From Desulfatitalea tepidiphila (GTDB taxonomy: Bacteria > Desulfobacterota > Desulfobacteria > Desulfobacterales > Desulfosarcinaceae): a stretch of 64,000 bases of DNA. Location: the NCBI RefSeq assembly GCF_001293685.1, contig NZ_BCAG01000001.1, forward strand, positions 868,001 to 932,000, read 5' to 3'. Numbering within the stretch: the first letter of the stretch is position 1; each line of letters opens with the position of its first letter. The position numbers were made by a program, and so were the translations under genes. Below, piece after piece: positions 33,973-42,791 of the stretch. The notes beneath the pieces were generated by a model that saw only the letters and a list, made by a program, of their open reading frames with translations, had not been told where the DNA came from and made no database searches.

Positions 33973-35823
33973 ATGCCCAACCGATTAATAGACGAACAAA
34001 GCCCATATCTGCTTCAACACGCACACAACCCGGTGGATTGGTATCCCTGGGGCGATGCGGCGTTCGAACGGGCCCGCCTGGAGAACAAGCCGGTTTTTCT
34101 CTCCGTGGGATATGCCACCTGCCACTGGTGCCATGTCATGGCCCACGAATCCTTCGAAGATGATGAGACAGCGGCCGCACTCAACCGGAATTTCGTATGT
34201 ATCAAGGTCGACCGGGAAGAGCGCCCGGACATCGACGCGGTTTACATGGCCGCCTGCCATCTGGTCACCGGCAGCGGCGGCTGGCCCCTGACGGTCATGA
34301 TGACGCCTGACCGCAAGCCGTTTTTTGCCGGCACCTATATCCCCAAGCACAGCACCGCCGGCCGCCTGGGGCTCATCGATCTATGCGTCCGGGTCAATGA
34401 CCTGTGGACCCGATCCCCCGATCGCGTGATCGAATCGGCCCAGGAGGTGGTCAGCCACCTGGGCGGTGCCTTTGCTTTCGAACCGCACGCGGCCGAGACT
34501 CCCGAACGGGCAGTCATCGACGCGGCCGCTGCCGGTGTGGCCCAGCGCTATGACGTCCAGTTCGGTGGTTTCGACGGCGCGCCCAAGTTTCCGTCGGCTC
34601 ACCGGCTGCTTTTTCTGCTGCAGGTCTTCAAACGCACCGAAGACCGTAAACTGCTCGACATGGTTTCCCACACCCTCGTCGCCATGCGCCAAGGGGGGAT
34701 ATGGGACCACGTGGGATTCGGGTTTCACCGCTATGCCACGGATCGCCAATGGCTGCTGCCCCACTTCGAAAAGATGCTCTACGACCAGGCCATGCTGGCC
34801 CAGGCCTACCTCAAGGCCTGGGTGTTGACCCGTGAGCCGCTTTTTGCCCAAACCGCCCGGGAAATTTTGACCTATGTGCTGCGCGACATGACCGATCCGG
34901 CCGGCGGTTTCTATACGGCCGAGGATGCAGACAGCGAAGGTGAGGAGGGCAAGTTCTACCTCTGGTCATCGAGCGAGTTCGAGCGATTGGCGGTTGAAGA
35001 CGCCGATGGCATCCCATGGCCGGAGATTTTTCGTCTCGAGTCCGAAGGCAATTTTTTCGATGAGGCCACTCGGCGTAAGACCGGCACCAATATCCTGCAC
35101 ATGGCCCGTTCCTGGTCCCAGTGGGCGAAACAGCTGAATGTTTCCCAGGATACACTGGAGCGGCGATGGGAAGACCTTCGCAGCCGGCTGTTCATTCGGC
35201 GGGCCGGCCGCGTGCCGCCGCTCAGGGACGACAAGATTCTGGCCGATTTGAACGGTCTGATGATCGCCGCCCTGGCCGAGGGGGCCATGGTGCTCGAGAC
35301 ATCCGAATATCTCGACGCGGCGGGCCGGGCGGCCGATTTTGTCCTCAAGAACATGACCGATGAGAGAGGCGGTCTGCGACATCGCTTTCGAAACGGCCAG
35401 GTCGCCATAACTGCCACGGTGAATGACTATGCCTTCTTCATCATGGGATTGCTCGGTTTGTCGCGCGCCTCTGGCAATCCCCATTGGGTCGATGCGGCCG
35501 TCCGCTTGCAGGGGCATATGGATGCCGCCTTCTGGGATCCGGAACAGGGCGGATACCACCTGACCGATGCCGCCGTTCACGAATTGCCGGTGCGGCCCAA
35601 AGAGGTCTACGACGGGGCAATCCCTTCGGCCAATGCCGTGGCCTTGCACAATTTGATCGGATTGAGCCGGTTGACATCCGAAGACGCCTGGTTGTCGCAG
35701 GCCGGTCGGTTGATCCAGGCCTTCGGCGGTTCGGTGCGCAAGCAGCCGTCGGCTTATCTGCATACCTTGGCGGGGTGGGAGTTGCTGTCGGGCAACCATC
35801 CTCGGCGGCCCACCTCAAACTGA
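33973..35823 (+). CDS. DUF255 thioredoxin-domain protein (YyaL/SSP411 family)
   Basis: 616 residues. The N-terminal thioredoxin-like domain carries the diagnostic NPVDWYPWG near residue 19 and the CHWCHVM motif with Cys50 and Cys53. The long remainder is an (alpha/alpha)6 glycosidase-like barrel ([32 protein letters not shown] near 230). The family (YyaL, human spermatogenesis-associated protein 20) is conserved from bacteria to humans but has no assigned reaction. AGGAGGC precedes the ATG at 33973. It is followed by a rhodanese-ferritin fusion 25 bases later, hinting at a thiol-related operon. Confidence 0.9.
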   Translation: MPNRLIDEQSPYLLQHAHNPVDWYPWGDAAFERARLENKPVFLSVGYATCHWCHVMAHESFEDDETAAALNRNFVCIKVDREERPDIDAVYMAACHLVTGSGGWPLTVMMTPDRKPFFAGTYIPKHSTAGRLGLIDLCVRVNDLWTRSPDRVIESAQEVVSHLGGAFAFEPHAAETPERAVIDAAAAGVAQRYDVQFGGFDGAPKFPSAHRLLFLLQVFKRTEDRKLLDMVSHTLVAMRQGGIWDHVGFGFHRYATDRQWLLPHFEKMLYDQAMLAQAYLKAWVLTREPLFAQTAREILTYVLRDMTDPAGGFYTAEDADSEGEEGKFYLWSSSEFERLAVEDADGIPWPEIFRLESEGNFFDEATRRKTGTNILHMARSWSQWAKQLNVSQDTLERRWEDLRSRLFIRRAGRVPPLRDDKILADLNGLMIAALAEGAMVLETSEYLDAAGRAADFVLKNMTDERGGLRHRFRNGQVAITATVNDYAFFIMGLLGLSRASGNPHWVDAAVRLQGHMDAAFWDPEQGGYHLTDAAVHELPVRPKEVYDGAIPSANAVALHNLIGLSRLTSEDAWLSQAGRLIQAFGGSVRKQPSAYLHTLAGWELLSGNHPRRPTSN

Positions 35824-35847
35824 TCAACCCAACAAAGGAATTTGGCC

Positions 35848-36654
35848 ATGGGCATCAAAAATCTGACACCGGAGGCTTTACGCGAGTATATCCGCACGCA
35901 CCATGAAAACGTCTATGTGCTTGTGGACGTACGGCAACCCCAGGAGTATCGAATGGGCCACATCCCCGGCGCGCGCCTCATGCCGCTTCCCGATCTGGTG
36001 CGCGGCATGGATCAGTTACCGGCGCAAAAAGATCTGCTTTTCTACTGCCACAGCGGCGGACGTTCCATGGCCGCGGCGGCCATGGTGGCGGAGGAGGGTT
36101 TCGGCGAGCGGATATACAACCTGGAAGGGGGCATGCTGCGCTGGGACGGCGCAAAAATTGAAGACCTTCCCAAGGTGGCCCTGTTTGCCGGGCAATCATT
36201 GGCCGAAAGGTTCCAAACGGCCATGAACCTGGAGAAGGGGGCGCAGCTGTTTTACGAATCCGTGGCGCGGAAATGGGCCGGGCAGGATTGGTCCCAGACC
36301 TTCGCACGTCTCGCCAAGGCCGAAGTTGCCCATGCCCGTATGGCGCATGGATACTGGCGCCAGATCGACGAGACGATCGACTCTTTCGAGCCGATCTATG
36401 AGCGAATGAAAGGCGATGTCCTGGAGGGCGGCCTGACACTCGACGAGGCGCTGAAGAGGGTGTCCGGCGTGAAGAAGGAGGCCTGCCTGCGCCTCATCGA
36501 AATGGCCCTGCAGATCGAATATGCCGCCTTCGATCTCTACCGCAACCTGGCCGACGAGGTTAACACCGAGGAGGGGCGCCAGGCGTTTCTCGGCTTGTCC
36601 CATGCGGAAAAGGCCCATATGGAGGCCCTGATCGGCGACATCGAGGCGTGCTGA
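35848..36654 (+). CDS. Rhodanese domain fused to a ferritin-like domain
   Basis: 268 residues. Residues 1-105 form a single-domain rhodanese with the catalytic Cys67 in FYCHSGGRS and the VDVRQPQEYRMGHIPGA motif. Residues about 115-268 are a rubrerythrin-like four-helix bundle with AMNLEKGAQLFYES, AEVAHARMAHG, MALQIEYAAFDLY and SHAEKAHMEAL, where the Glu/His positions would bind two irons. Rhodanese transfers sulfane sulfur; the ferritin-like part could reduce peroxide or sense iron. The combined protein suggests persulfide or sulfide-linked oxidative defence. The ATG at 35848 follows AAAGGAA. It converges on the HEAT-REC gene with seven bases between. Confidence 0.85.
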   Translation: MGIKNLTPEALREYIRTHHENVYVLVDVRQPQEYRMGHIPGARLMPLPDLVRGMDQLPAQKDLLFYCHSGGRSMAAAAMVAEEGFGERIYNLEGGMLRWDGAKIEDLPKVALFAGQSLAERFQTAMNLEKGAQLFYESVARKWAGQDWSQTFARLAKAEVAHARMAHGYWRQIDETIDSFEPIYERMKGDVLEGGLTLDEALKRVSGVKKEACLRLIEMALQIEYAAFDLYRNLADEVNTEEGRQAFLGLSHAEKAHMEALIGDIEAC

Positions 36655-36661
36655 AGCGGGT

Positions 36662-38302
36662 TCACTTCTGCTTTGTGAAATAATCCGACAGGACCGCTCT
36701 CAGCGTCTCTTCGTTGAACGGTTTGTGCAATATCGCATTGACCCCGGCCGCCATGGCGGCCTCGTTGTCCTGGGATTCGTTCTGGGTGGTGACCATGACG
36801 ATGGGCAGCTCTTCCCTGCTGAACCATGCACGGATCTGCCGGGTCAGATCCACGCCGCTGATATCCGGCATGTTCAGATCGGTAAAGATCAAATCGGGCT
36901 TGATGCGGCGCACCTGATCGATGGCCTGGGCCGGGAATTCGAACAGGATGGGTTCGCAACCCAGATTGTGCAGGACGCTGCGATAGATGTTGAGGATCAT
37001 TTTGGAGTCGTCCACGGCAAAAATCTTAAGGATATCCAGGCTGGCCGTGCAGGTCTGGCTTTCGATGGCCGCGGCCATTTCGGACTCTCCATGGGCCTTG
37101 AGCAGGGCGCTGAAATGGGAACGAATGTCGCTGTGGGCTTGACGGCAAAGGTACTCGGTGGCGAACTGCCGGAAGACTTCCTCCTGGATCAGGTCCATGA
37201 AGATCGTATCGCACTCGGTGTCCATCACCGTGCGGCTGATGCGGCGCTCGGCCGGATCTTCGTCGCGGATCATGTTCTTCACACCGGCGGCCAGAACGGT
37301 GTTGTAGTTGTGATCGATGGCACTGGCTGCGGCGGAGCGCACATTGTCCACCGGATCGTTGAGCCCCTGGGCCAGGGCAAAGGCCCCTTTGGCCATGGGC
37401 AGCTTGCCCAGTGCCTCGTAGGCGGCAAAGCGCACATTGGCATCTTTGGGTTCGTTGTGCAGCAGTTTACGGATCGGCGAAATGGCCGATTCATCGCCGA
37501 TGTCGCCCAGGACATTTAAGGTGTGGATCAACAGGTCCGGGTCGTTGTAGCGCAGGTTGTTGATCAATACCGGTACGGCCTTGCGTCCGATATCGAGCAG
37601 ACGCTGCTTGCCGGCGTTGCGCAGGTGCGCCATCTGGGCTGAGAGCGTATCGTTGAGACGATCCAGTGCTTCGGGTTCCTGGGAGGTGGCAAACAGATCC
37701 AGAATCATATAATCGAGATCCGGGTCGGCTCCCAGCTTTTCGGCCAGACGCTGGATGGCGGTGGGGGTTCCAAGGGTGCCCAGGGATTGGATGGCCGCGA
37801 TGACCAGTTCGACGCTGCCGGCGTATAAGAATTCGGAAATCGGCGTGGTGGCCGACGGATCGCCGATCATGCCCAGGGAGACGATGGCCCCCCGCAACGC
37901 CTTTTCGTCCTGGTCTTCGTTGAGGATACCCAGCAGCACCGGTGTGGCCTCTTCCAGCTTGATCTCACCGGCCACTTCGGCCAGAATGACGCGATGGCTG
38001 GGCTTGACTTCGCGCATCAGCATCTGGTTGAGCATTTGTGGATTGTCCAGGGCCCTGGAATAGAGAAGCTCCTTCAGGGCCGGGTCGGCTTCATGGCCTG
38101 CGTGGGGTTGGGCCAGACACGCCACCAGAAGCGGAAAGACAAACGTGTCCGGTGCCTTGCTGAGTTCGTACAAGGCCTTGCGCTGGATCTGGGCCTCCAT
38201 CTGGGAATAGTGGGCCATCACCAGGCGGGCCTTGATCAAGTCGTTGGTTTTGATATCAAAACGCAACTCTTCGAGAAAATGACCTGGATCGACACGGGCC
38301 AT
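36662..38302 (-). CDS. HEAT-repeat protein with C-terminal receiver domain
   Basis: 546 residues from the ATG at 38302, which follows AAGGAGG. The N-terminal three quarters consist of HEAT/armadillo-like helical repeats (for example VLLGILNEDQDEKALRGAIVSLGMIGD and LLIHTLNVLGDIGDESAISPIRKLL, about 25-35 residues each). The C-terminal 120 residues are a CheY-like receiver with acidic pair near FAVDDSK, the phosphoacceptor Asp in IFTDLNMPD and Lys in LHKPF. The receiver sits downstream of the repeats, so phosphorylation probably changes a protein-protein scaffold. No kinase is adjacent. Confidence 0.82.
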   Translation of the reverse strand: MARVDPGHFLEELRFDIKTNDLIKARLVMAHYSQMEAQIQRKALYELSKAPDTFVFPLLVACLAQPHAGHEADPALKELLYSRALDNPQMLNQMLMREVKPSHRVILAEVAGEIKLEEATPVLLGILNEDQDEKALRGAIVSLGMIGDPSATTPISEFLYAGSVELVIAAIQSLGTLGTPTAIQRLAEKLGADPDLDYMILDLFATSQEPEALDRLNDTLSAQMAHLRNAGKQRLLDIGRKAVPVLINNLRYNDPDLLIHTLNVLGDIGDESAISPIRKLLHNEPKDANVRFAAYEALGKLPMAKGAFALAQGLNDPVDNVRSAAASAIDHNYNTVLAAGVKNMIRDEDPAERRISRTVMDTECDTIFMDLIQEEVFRQFATEYLCRQAHSDIRSHFSALLKAHGESEMAAAIESQTCTASLDILKIFAVDDSKMILNIYRSVLHNLGCEPILFEFPAQAIDQVRRIKPDLIFTDLNMPDISGVDLTRQIRAWFSREELPIVMVTTQNESQDNEAAMAAGVNAILHKPFNEETLRAVLSDYFTKQK

Positions 38303-38624
38303 GGATATCCTCCTTGGAGCGGCCTGGCATGTCCCGCCGGGCAGGCTCTTGTATGCTTGGGATGAACGGTCGGCGGTGCCCTCGGAGATTGGCGCAGGAG
38401 AGTCGAAGGGGTGGTGCAACGCAGACCTCATTTTTTCAAGTTTCATATCGGCACCCGGCAGCCGTCGCTTGAGAGTCATTATCCGTTTTATTTGTGATCC
38501 TGCAGAAACGATGACCGGTCATCGGCCATTGGTATGCCAATGGTATTTTTTTGTTGATTTGCACCGTCCGATTGGTGCATGGCGCAGGGCCAGGGTATAT
38601 TTGGTGTCCAACTGAACCTCGGAC

Positions 38625-39767
38625 ATGGAAGGCGACGCTTTGACCTCCCGCATGGCAGCACAAGTTGCGACCCTTTCTCCAGACCTGTGCGACGGCATCA
38701 GGCGACAATTGGGCGCCTGGTACGACGATCTCAAGCGCGATTTGCCATGGCGCCGAACGGGTGATCCATATGCCGTCTGGGTGTCTGAAGTGATGTTGCA
38801 GCAGACCCAGGTCAAAACCGTCATTCCCTATTATCATCGGTTCATGACGCTGTTTCCCGATGTGCAGCACCTGGCCCGGGCAAACGACATGACGATATTG
38901 AAGGTATGGGAAGGGCTTGGGTATTACACCCGGGCCCGAAACTTGCATCGTGCGGCTCAACAGATCGTCAAGGTTTCGGGCGGTGAAATACCCAGCCAGT
39001 GGGACGACCTGCGGCAATTGCCAGGCGTCGGCGACTATATCGCCGCCGCCGTTTTGAGTATCGCTCATAGACAACCCTATGCCGTCGTGGACGGGAACGT
39101 GAAACGGGTTTTGGCACGCCTTTTGTTAATGGCGGTCCCTGTCAACCAAGCGTCCGGTCACAAGGCCTACCAGGCCATGGCCGACCAGTTGCTGGATCAT
39201 TCGAACCCCGGACGACACAACCAGGCCATGATGGAACTGGGGGCCGTGATCTGTACACCGAAGACGCCATCTTGCGGGCAATGCCCGGTTCACTCTTTTT
39301 GTGAGGCCCGTCGAACCCGACAGACCCACTGCTACCCGACGCGCACCAGGCGTGCCGGCGTGCCGCACAAACAGCTTGTCGCCGGTGTGGTGCTGAAAAA
39401 CGGTCGGTTCTTGTTGACCCAGCGGCCCGGTGAGGGGCTCTTGGCCGGCCTGTGGGAGTTTCCCGGCGGATTACTGGGAGTGGATGAGGATTCGGCTGCA
39501 GCCTGTGCCAGTCGGATCGAGGAAACGACCGGGTTGAAGGTGCGGGTGGAACGACACATTGCCGCCGTTCGACATGCTTACACACACTTCAAGATCCACA
39601 TGGAGCTGTTCGTGTGCGTCTGGCAGCAGGGGAGGGTTCGTTTGAACGGTCCGGCGGCTTTCCGGTGGGTGTCGGTCGCCCAGCTGGAATCCTATCCGCT
39701 GCACAAGGCCGTGCACAAGGCACTGCCCGCATTGCGGCATCATCTTACCAGATTTAAAGTTAAATAG
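38625..39767 (+). CDS. mutY: A/G-specific adenine glycosylase
   Basis: 380 residues. The N-terminal HhH-GPD domain has VSEVMLQQTQV near residue 46 with catalytic Glu, and LPGVGDYIAAAVLSIA near 131 with VVDGNVKRVLARL carrying the catalytic Asp. The [4Fe-4S] ligands are in CTPKTPSCGQCPVHSFC (CX6CX2CX5C). The C-terminal NUDIX-like domain (GEGLLAGLWEFPGGLLGVDEDSA near 270) recognises 8-oxoG. MutY removes A mispaired with 8-oxoG in base-excision repair. The start is ambiguous between ATG 38625 and 38652; neither has a strong ribosome-binding site. The gene is divergent from the HEAT-REC gene. Confidence 0.93.
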   Translation: MEGDALTSRMAAQVATLSPDLCDGIRRQLGAWYDDLKRDLPWRRTGDPYAVWVSEVMLQQTQVKTVIPYYHRFMTLFPDVQHLARANDMTILKVWEGLGYYTRARNLHRAAQQIVKVSGGEIPSQWDDLRQLPGVGDYIAAAVLSIAHRQPYAVVDGNVKRVLARLLLMAVPVNQASGHKAYQAMADQLLDHSNPGRHNQAMMELGAVICTPKTPSCGQCPVHSFCEARRTRQTHCYPTRTRRAGVPHKQLVAGVVLKNGRFLLTQRPGEGLLAGLWEFPGGLLGVDEDSAAACASRIEETTGLKVRVERHIAAVRHAYTHFKIHMELFVCVWQQGRVRLNGPAAFRWVSVAQLESYPLHKAVHKALPALRHHLTRFKVK

Positions 39768-39793
39768 CCCCATTCGGGCGTTTTCGTCGAGGC

Positions 39794-41206
39794 ATGGTCA
39801 TGAAGCACTCCCCTTTGATCACAGGAATGATCCCACAGACGATTCTATCGTTGACAGTACAATTGTTCTCACTCCTGCTGGTTCTGTCGGCGGCCACGGC
39901 AGCCGGGGCCGTCACCTACGCCTATATTCCGAGCTACGACGATGACCGGGTCATCCGCGTGCGGGCCAGCGACGGTGCTGTGGCATCTCTCGACATCTCC
40001 GCAGCCTTGCCGGCCGGCGCGGTTTGCCATCCACACGGTTCGGCGGTGATGCCCGATGGCAGCTTTGTCCTGGTCACCTGCGAGTCGAACGACAGCGTGC
40101 TGCGGATCAACAACGCGGATTTTGGCTCCGGCTTGACCTACAGCCGGGCGCCGATCCCAGTCGGCGACTTTCCCCAGGGCGTCGCGATAGCACCTTCCGG
40201 GGATTATGCCTATGTGGCCAATTATGAGGACGACACCGTTTCCAAAATCGATTTGACGACGTTTCAGGTGGTCGGCGCGGCCATCGCGGTCGGCGACGGA
40301 CCATGGGGAATCGATGCGGTCCACGATGCGGATTCTGATCGGACCCTGGTTTTCGTCTCTAACTTTTTGGATGGCAGCGTGACGGTCATTGTCGATTCGG
40401 CGGCGGACGGCATCACCACGGAAACCGTCCCATCCATCGGGGGCGGTGGCTTCAGCGGCGGTCCGACCGGTATTGCAGGAACCCCCGACGGCCGCTATGT
40501 CTATGTGGCCAATCAGAGCAGCGCCAACGTGGCCGTCATCCGGACCAGCGATCGCTCGGTCATCGAGCGAATCGGCATCATCGGCGTGCCCTGGGGCGTG
40601 GCTGTCGGATCGAGAGGCGATTATGTCTACGTGACCAACAGCAACAGGAACTCCGTCACCGTGATCGATGCGATTGCACAGGCCATTCACGCCACGTATG
40701 CGGTCGGTTCCGGCCAGCTGGGCGTCGCTGCGCCGCGCAACGGTGATTTCGCATATGTGGTCTGCACGGACATCGATGACACCATTCGGAAAATCGACGT
40801 GAGCCAGGATACGGTCACCGAATTCATCAGGGGCCAGACCAGCCTCGCCGTAGCCCTGGGCGCTTTTATCGGCGGCACGCCTCCCACTGCGCCATCGGAA
40901 TTGAGCGGTCTGGCTATATCCGGCAGCCGGATCGACCTGACTTGGACGGACAACAGTGCGGACGAACTGGGGTTCGTGCTGGAACGTCGGAAGGAAGGGG
41001 ACACCGCATTCCTGCAGATCGCGGAATTGCCGGCCAACACCACCACGTACACCGACATCGGGCTTTCCCGCGAAACGATCTACGCCTATCGCCTGTCTGC
41101 ATTCAATGAAACCACCGACTCTGATTCTGCGTCCGCGAGTGCGGAAACCACCGCATCCGAGGACAGCTTCTCATGGTGTTTCATCGGCGTCCTGCTTCAA
41201 GAGTGA
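39794..41206 (+). CDS. Secreted YncE-like beta-propeller with fibronectin type III domain
   Basis: About 470 residues. An N-terminal signal peptide (LTVQLFSLLLVLSAATAAGAV) precedes seven or so YncE/YVTN-type propeller blades with repeating YVYVANQSSANVAVI and DYAYVANYEDDTVSKID motifs. A fibronectin type III module (TAPSELSGLAISGSRIDLTW to YRLSAFN) follows. The extreme C-terminus SWCFIGVLLQE resembles the start of the Cys-containing CFI sorting tail found on many exported Desulfobacterota proteins, but stops there, just before a GACGGCGCCGTC sequence resembling the 125-bp repeat terminus. Truncation by repeat insertion is possible. The ATG at 39800 is an alternative start. Confidence 0.78.
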   Translation: MVMKHSPLITGMIPQTILSLTVQLFSLLLVLSAATAAGAVTYAYIPSYDDDRVIRVRASDGAVASLDISAALPAGAVCHPHGSAVMPDGSFVLVTCESNDSVLRINNADFGSGLTYSRAPIPVGDFPQGVAIAPSGDYAYVANYEDDTVSKIDLTTFQVVGAAIAVGDGPWGIDAVHDADSDRTLVFVSNFLDGSVTVIVDSAADGITTETVPSIGGGGFSGGPTGIAGTPDGRYVYVANQSSANVAVIRTSDRSVIERIGIIGVPWGVAVGSRGDYVYVTNSNRNSVTVIDAIAQAIHATYAVGSGQLGVAAPRNGDFAYVVCTDIDDTIRKIDVSQDTVTEFIRGQTSLAVALGAFIGGTPPTAPSELSGLAISGSRIDLTWTDNSADELGFVLERRKEGDTAFLQIAELPANTTTYTDIGLSRETIYAYRLSAFNETTDSDSASASAETTASEDSFSWCFIGVLLQE

Positions 41207-41380
41207 CGGCGCCGTCCGGAAACGGCCTTATATGAATCCACGGGAATTGAATCTTGCGGTGGGAAAGCATGCCGCCGGTTGTCCGAATGACGAGACCAAT
41301 GGGGGGTGCCAGTGGCCGAGCCGGCCATCGAGTGTCCCGGCGGCATGCAATTCGTTTTTTGCGGATCTATCTATTGTCCT

Positions 41381-42346
41381 CTATTGTCCGAACAGAAACG
41401 TCGTCCCCACGGTATTGAGCACGAAGCGACCGGGCATGGCCCGTTCAAATGCGTTAATCGCCTTCCAGCCGGTACAGTGCGTGGGCACGATCAAATCCGG
41501 TTGAATGGCCTGCATGGCCGCCACGGTCGGTTCGATCAGCGGTTCGCTCATGCCGCTCAAATGAAATCCCCCGAGCACGGCGTGAATCTTCTCTGTACCA
41601 CTGGTCTTGGCCAGGTGTTTGACCGTGTTGATGATGCCCGAGTGTGAACATCCGCCCAACACCACCAGGCCCTTGTTTTTCAATCGGAACGCGATGGCCT
41701 GGTCGTCTTCGAACAGGTCCGCTTTCCATTCGCCATCCTGCTTCGATTCCAAACCGGGCGACCCGGTCTCGAAAGCCGTGGTCCGTTCCACCGTGCCGGA
41801 GACCAGAATCAGGCCGCCGGCTACCGTGGAGGGGGCGCTGCGCATGTCGAGATCTGCACCGGCCTCCCTGAGCTCGGCTTCGTTCAGCGAGGGCATGGGC
41901 ACATAGGTTTCCGGCCCGAGCTTGATCCTGCGTTCCACGAAGGCGCCGGGATGCAGCACCAGGGGCAGCCGCCGGCCGAGTTTCTGGAAAAACAGACTTA
42001 AGCCACCGAAATGGTCGAAGTGACCGTGGCTCAGAACCATGCTCTCCACATCTTCGATTCTGTGTTTGACGACACCGAATCTGCCCGCCAGGCTTGACGG
42101 CAGCAAGGCGGCGTTGTGATTGAGGCACTCTCCGGAAATGCCGGCGTCCATCATGATGGTGTGACGCCGCTCGCCGGACTGGACGGTCACCAGGTAGGAA
42201 AGTCCATGTTCCGCCTTGGGGGCACTCGGCGGAGGGAGCCGCATTCTTTTGATGCTGTCCGTGTCCGGGGCCAGCAGGTCGGTGTAATTGTCCACGAGAA
42301 ACGTGACTTCGGCGTGGTCGATATCAGGCAGTTGGATTTGCGTCAT
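41381..42346 (-). CDS. MBL-fold metallo-hydrolase
   Basis: 321 residues of the metallo-beta-lactamase fold. The metal-binding HxHxDH motif appears as SHGHFDHFGG near residue 109, and GGCSHSGIINT near 230 and PTHCTGWKA near 295 supply later metal ligands. The closest named relatives are the 7,8-dihydropterin-6-methyl-4-(beta-D-ribofuranosyl)-aminobenzene-5'-phosphate synthase-like MBL proteins found beside NifX/Mrp-type genes, but the substrate is unknown. AAAGGAG precedes the ATG at 42346. It is the last gene of the minus-strand eight-gene run that begins with NifX-like, with 15 bases after trmO-like. Confidence 0.85.
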   Translation of the reverse strand: MTQIQLPDIDHAEVTFLVDNYTDLLAPDTDSIKRMRLPPPSAPKAEHGLSYLVTVQSGERRHTIMMDAGISGECLNHNAALLPSSLAGRFGVVKHRIEDVESMVLSHGHFDHFGGLSLFFQKLGRRLPLVLHPGAFVERRIKLGPETYVPMPSLNEAELREAGADLDMRSAPSTVAGGLILVSGTVERTTAFETGSPGLESKQDGEWKADLFEDDQAIAFRLKNKGLVVLGGCSHSGIINTVKHLAKTSGTEKIHAVLGGFHLSGMSEPLIEPTVAAMQAIQPDLIVPTHCTGWKAINAFERAMPGRFVLNTVGTTFLFGQ

Positions 42347-42361
42347 TTGCGACTCCTTTCA

Positions 42362-42775
42362 TCAATGCCGTTGACCATCTTCCAAGGGGAAATAGGGTTT
42401 GATGTCCAGGATCGGCGTGCCGTCCAGCGTATCGAGCCCCTTGACCCGGATACGGCAACCATCGACCTTCAATACCTCCACGATCGACATGCCGATGGCA
42501 TTGGGCCGCCTGGGGGAACAGATACTGAAGACGCCAAGAGGGGCGTCCCGATGGGGCGGCGTCTGGCGGAGCAGCTCCGGCGTGAAGGGGGGACTGCGGT
42601 CAAAGTGAAACAGCACCACGATGCGCTGGCCTGGAGTGATGTCGCTCACGCCGGCTTCATATTCGGGAAGGATATTGAGCCACCCCTCCACATCCGACAG
42701 GGTGTGATGCCGCGGGGTGGCTTGTTCTCCGGGATCCCGTTCGATGGTTCCGATGGCGTTGAAGACAATGGACAT
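42362..42775 (-). CDS. trmO: TrmO (TsaA/YaeB-like) tRNA methyltransferase family
   Basis: 137 residues, the single-domain form of the TsaA-like/VirR family. Recognisable blocks are IVVLFHFDRSPP, PLGVFSICSPRRPNAIGMSIVEVL and VKGLDTLDGTPILDIKPYFP. E. coli TrmO adds a methyl group to N6-threonylcarbamoyladenosine-37 of tRNA-Thr; shorter archaeal/anaerobe versions like this one are often found beside molybdenum, NifX or metalloenzyme genes, so a different methyl acceptor is possible. It lies 16 bases after the selenocysteine flavoprotein gene in the NifX run. Confidence 0.82.
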   Translation of the reverse strand: MSIVFNAIGTIERDPGEQATPRHHTLSDVEGWLNILPEYEAGVSDITPGQRIVVLFHFDRSPPFTPELLRQTPPHRDAPLGVFSICSPRRPNAIGMSIVEVLKVDGCRIRVKGLDTLDGTPILDIKPYFPLEDGQRH

Positions 42776-42791
42776 GGTGTGGGTCTATCCT

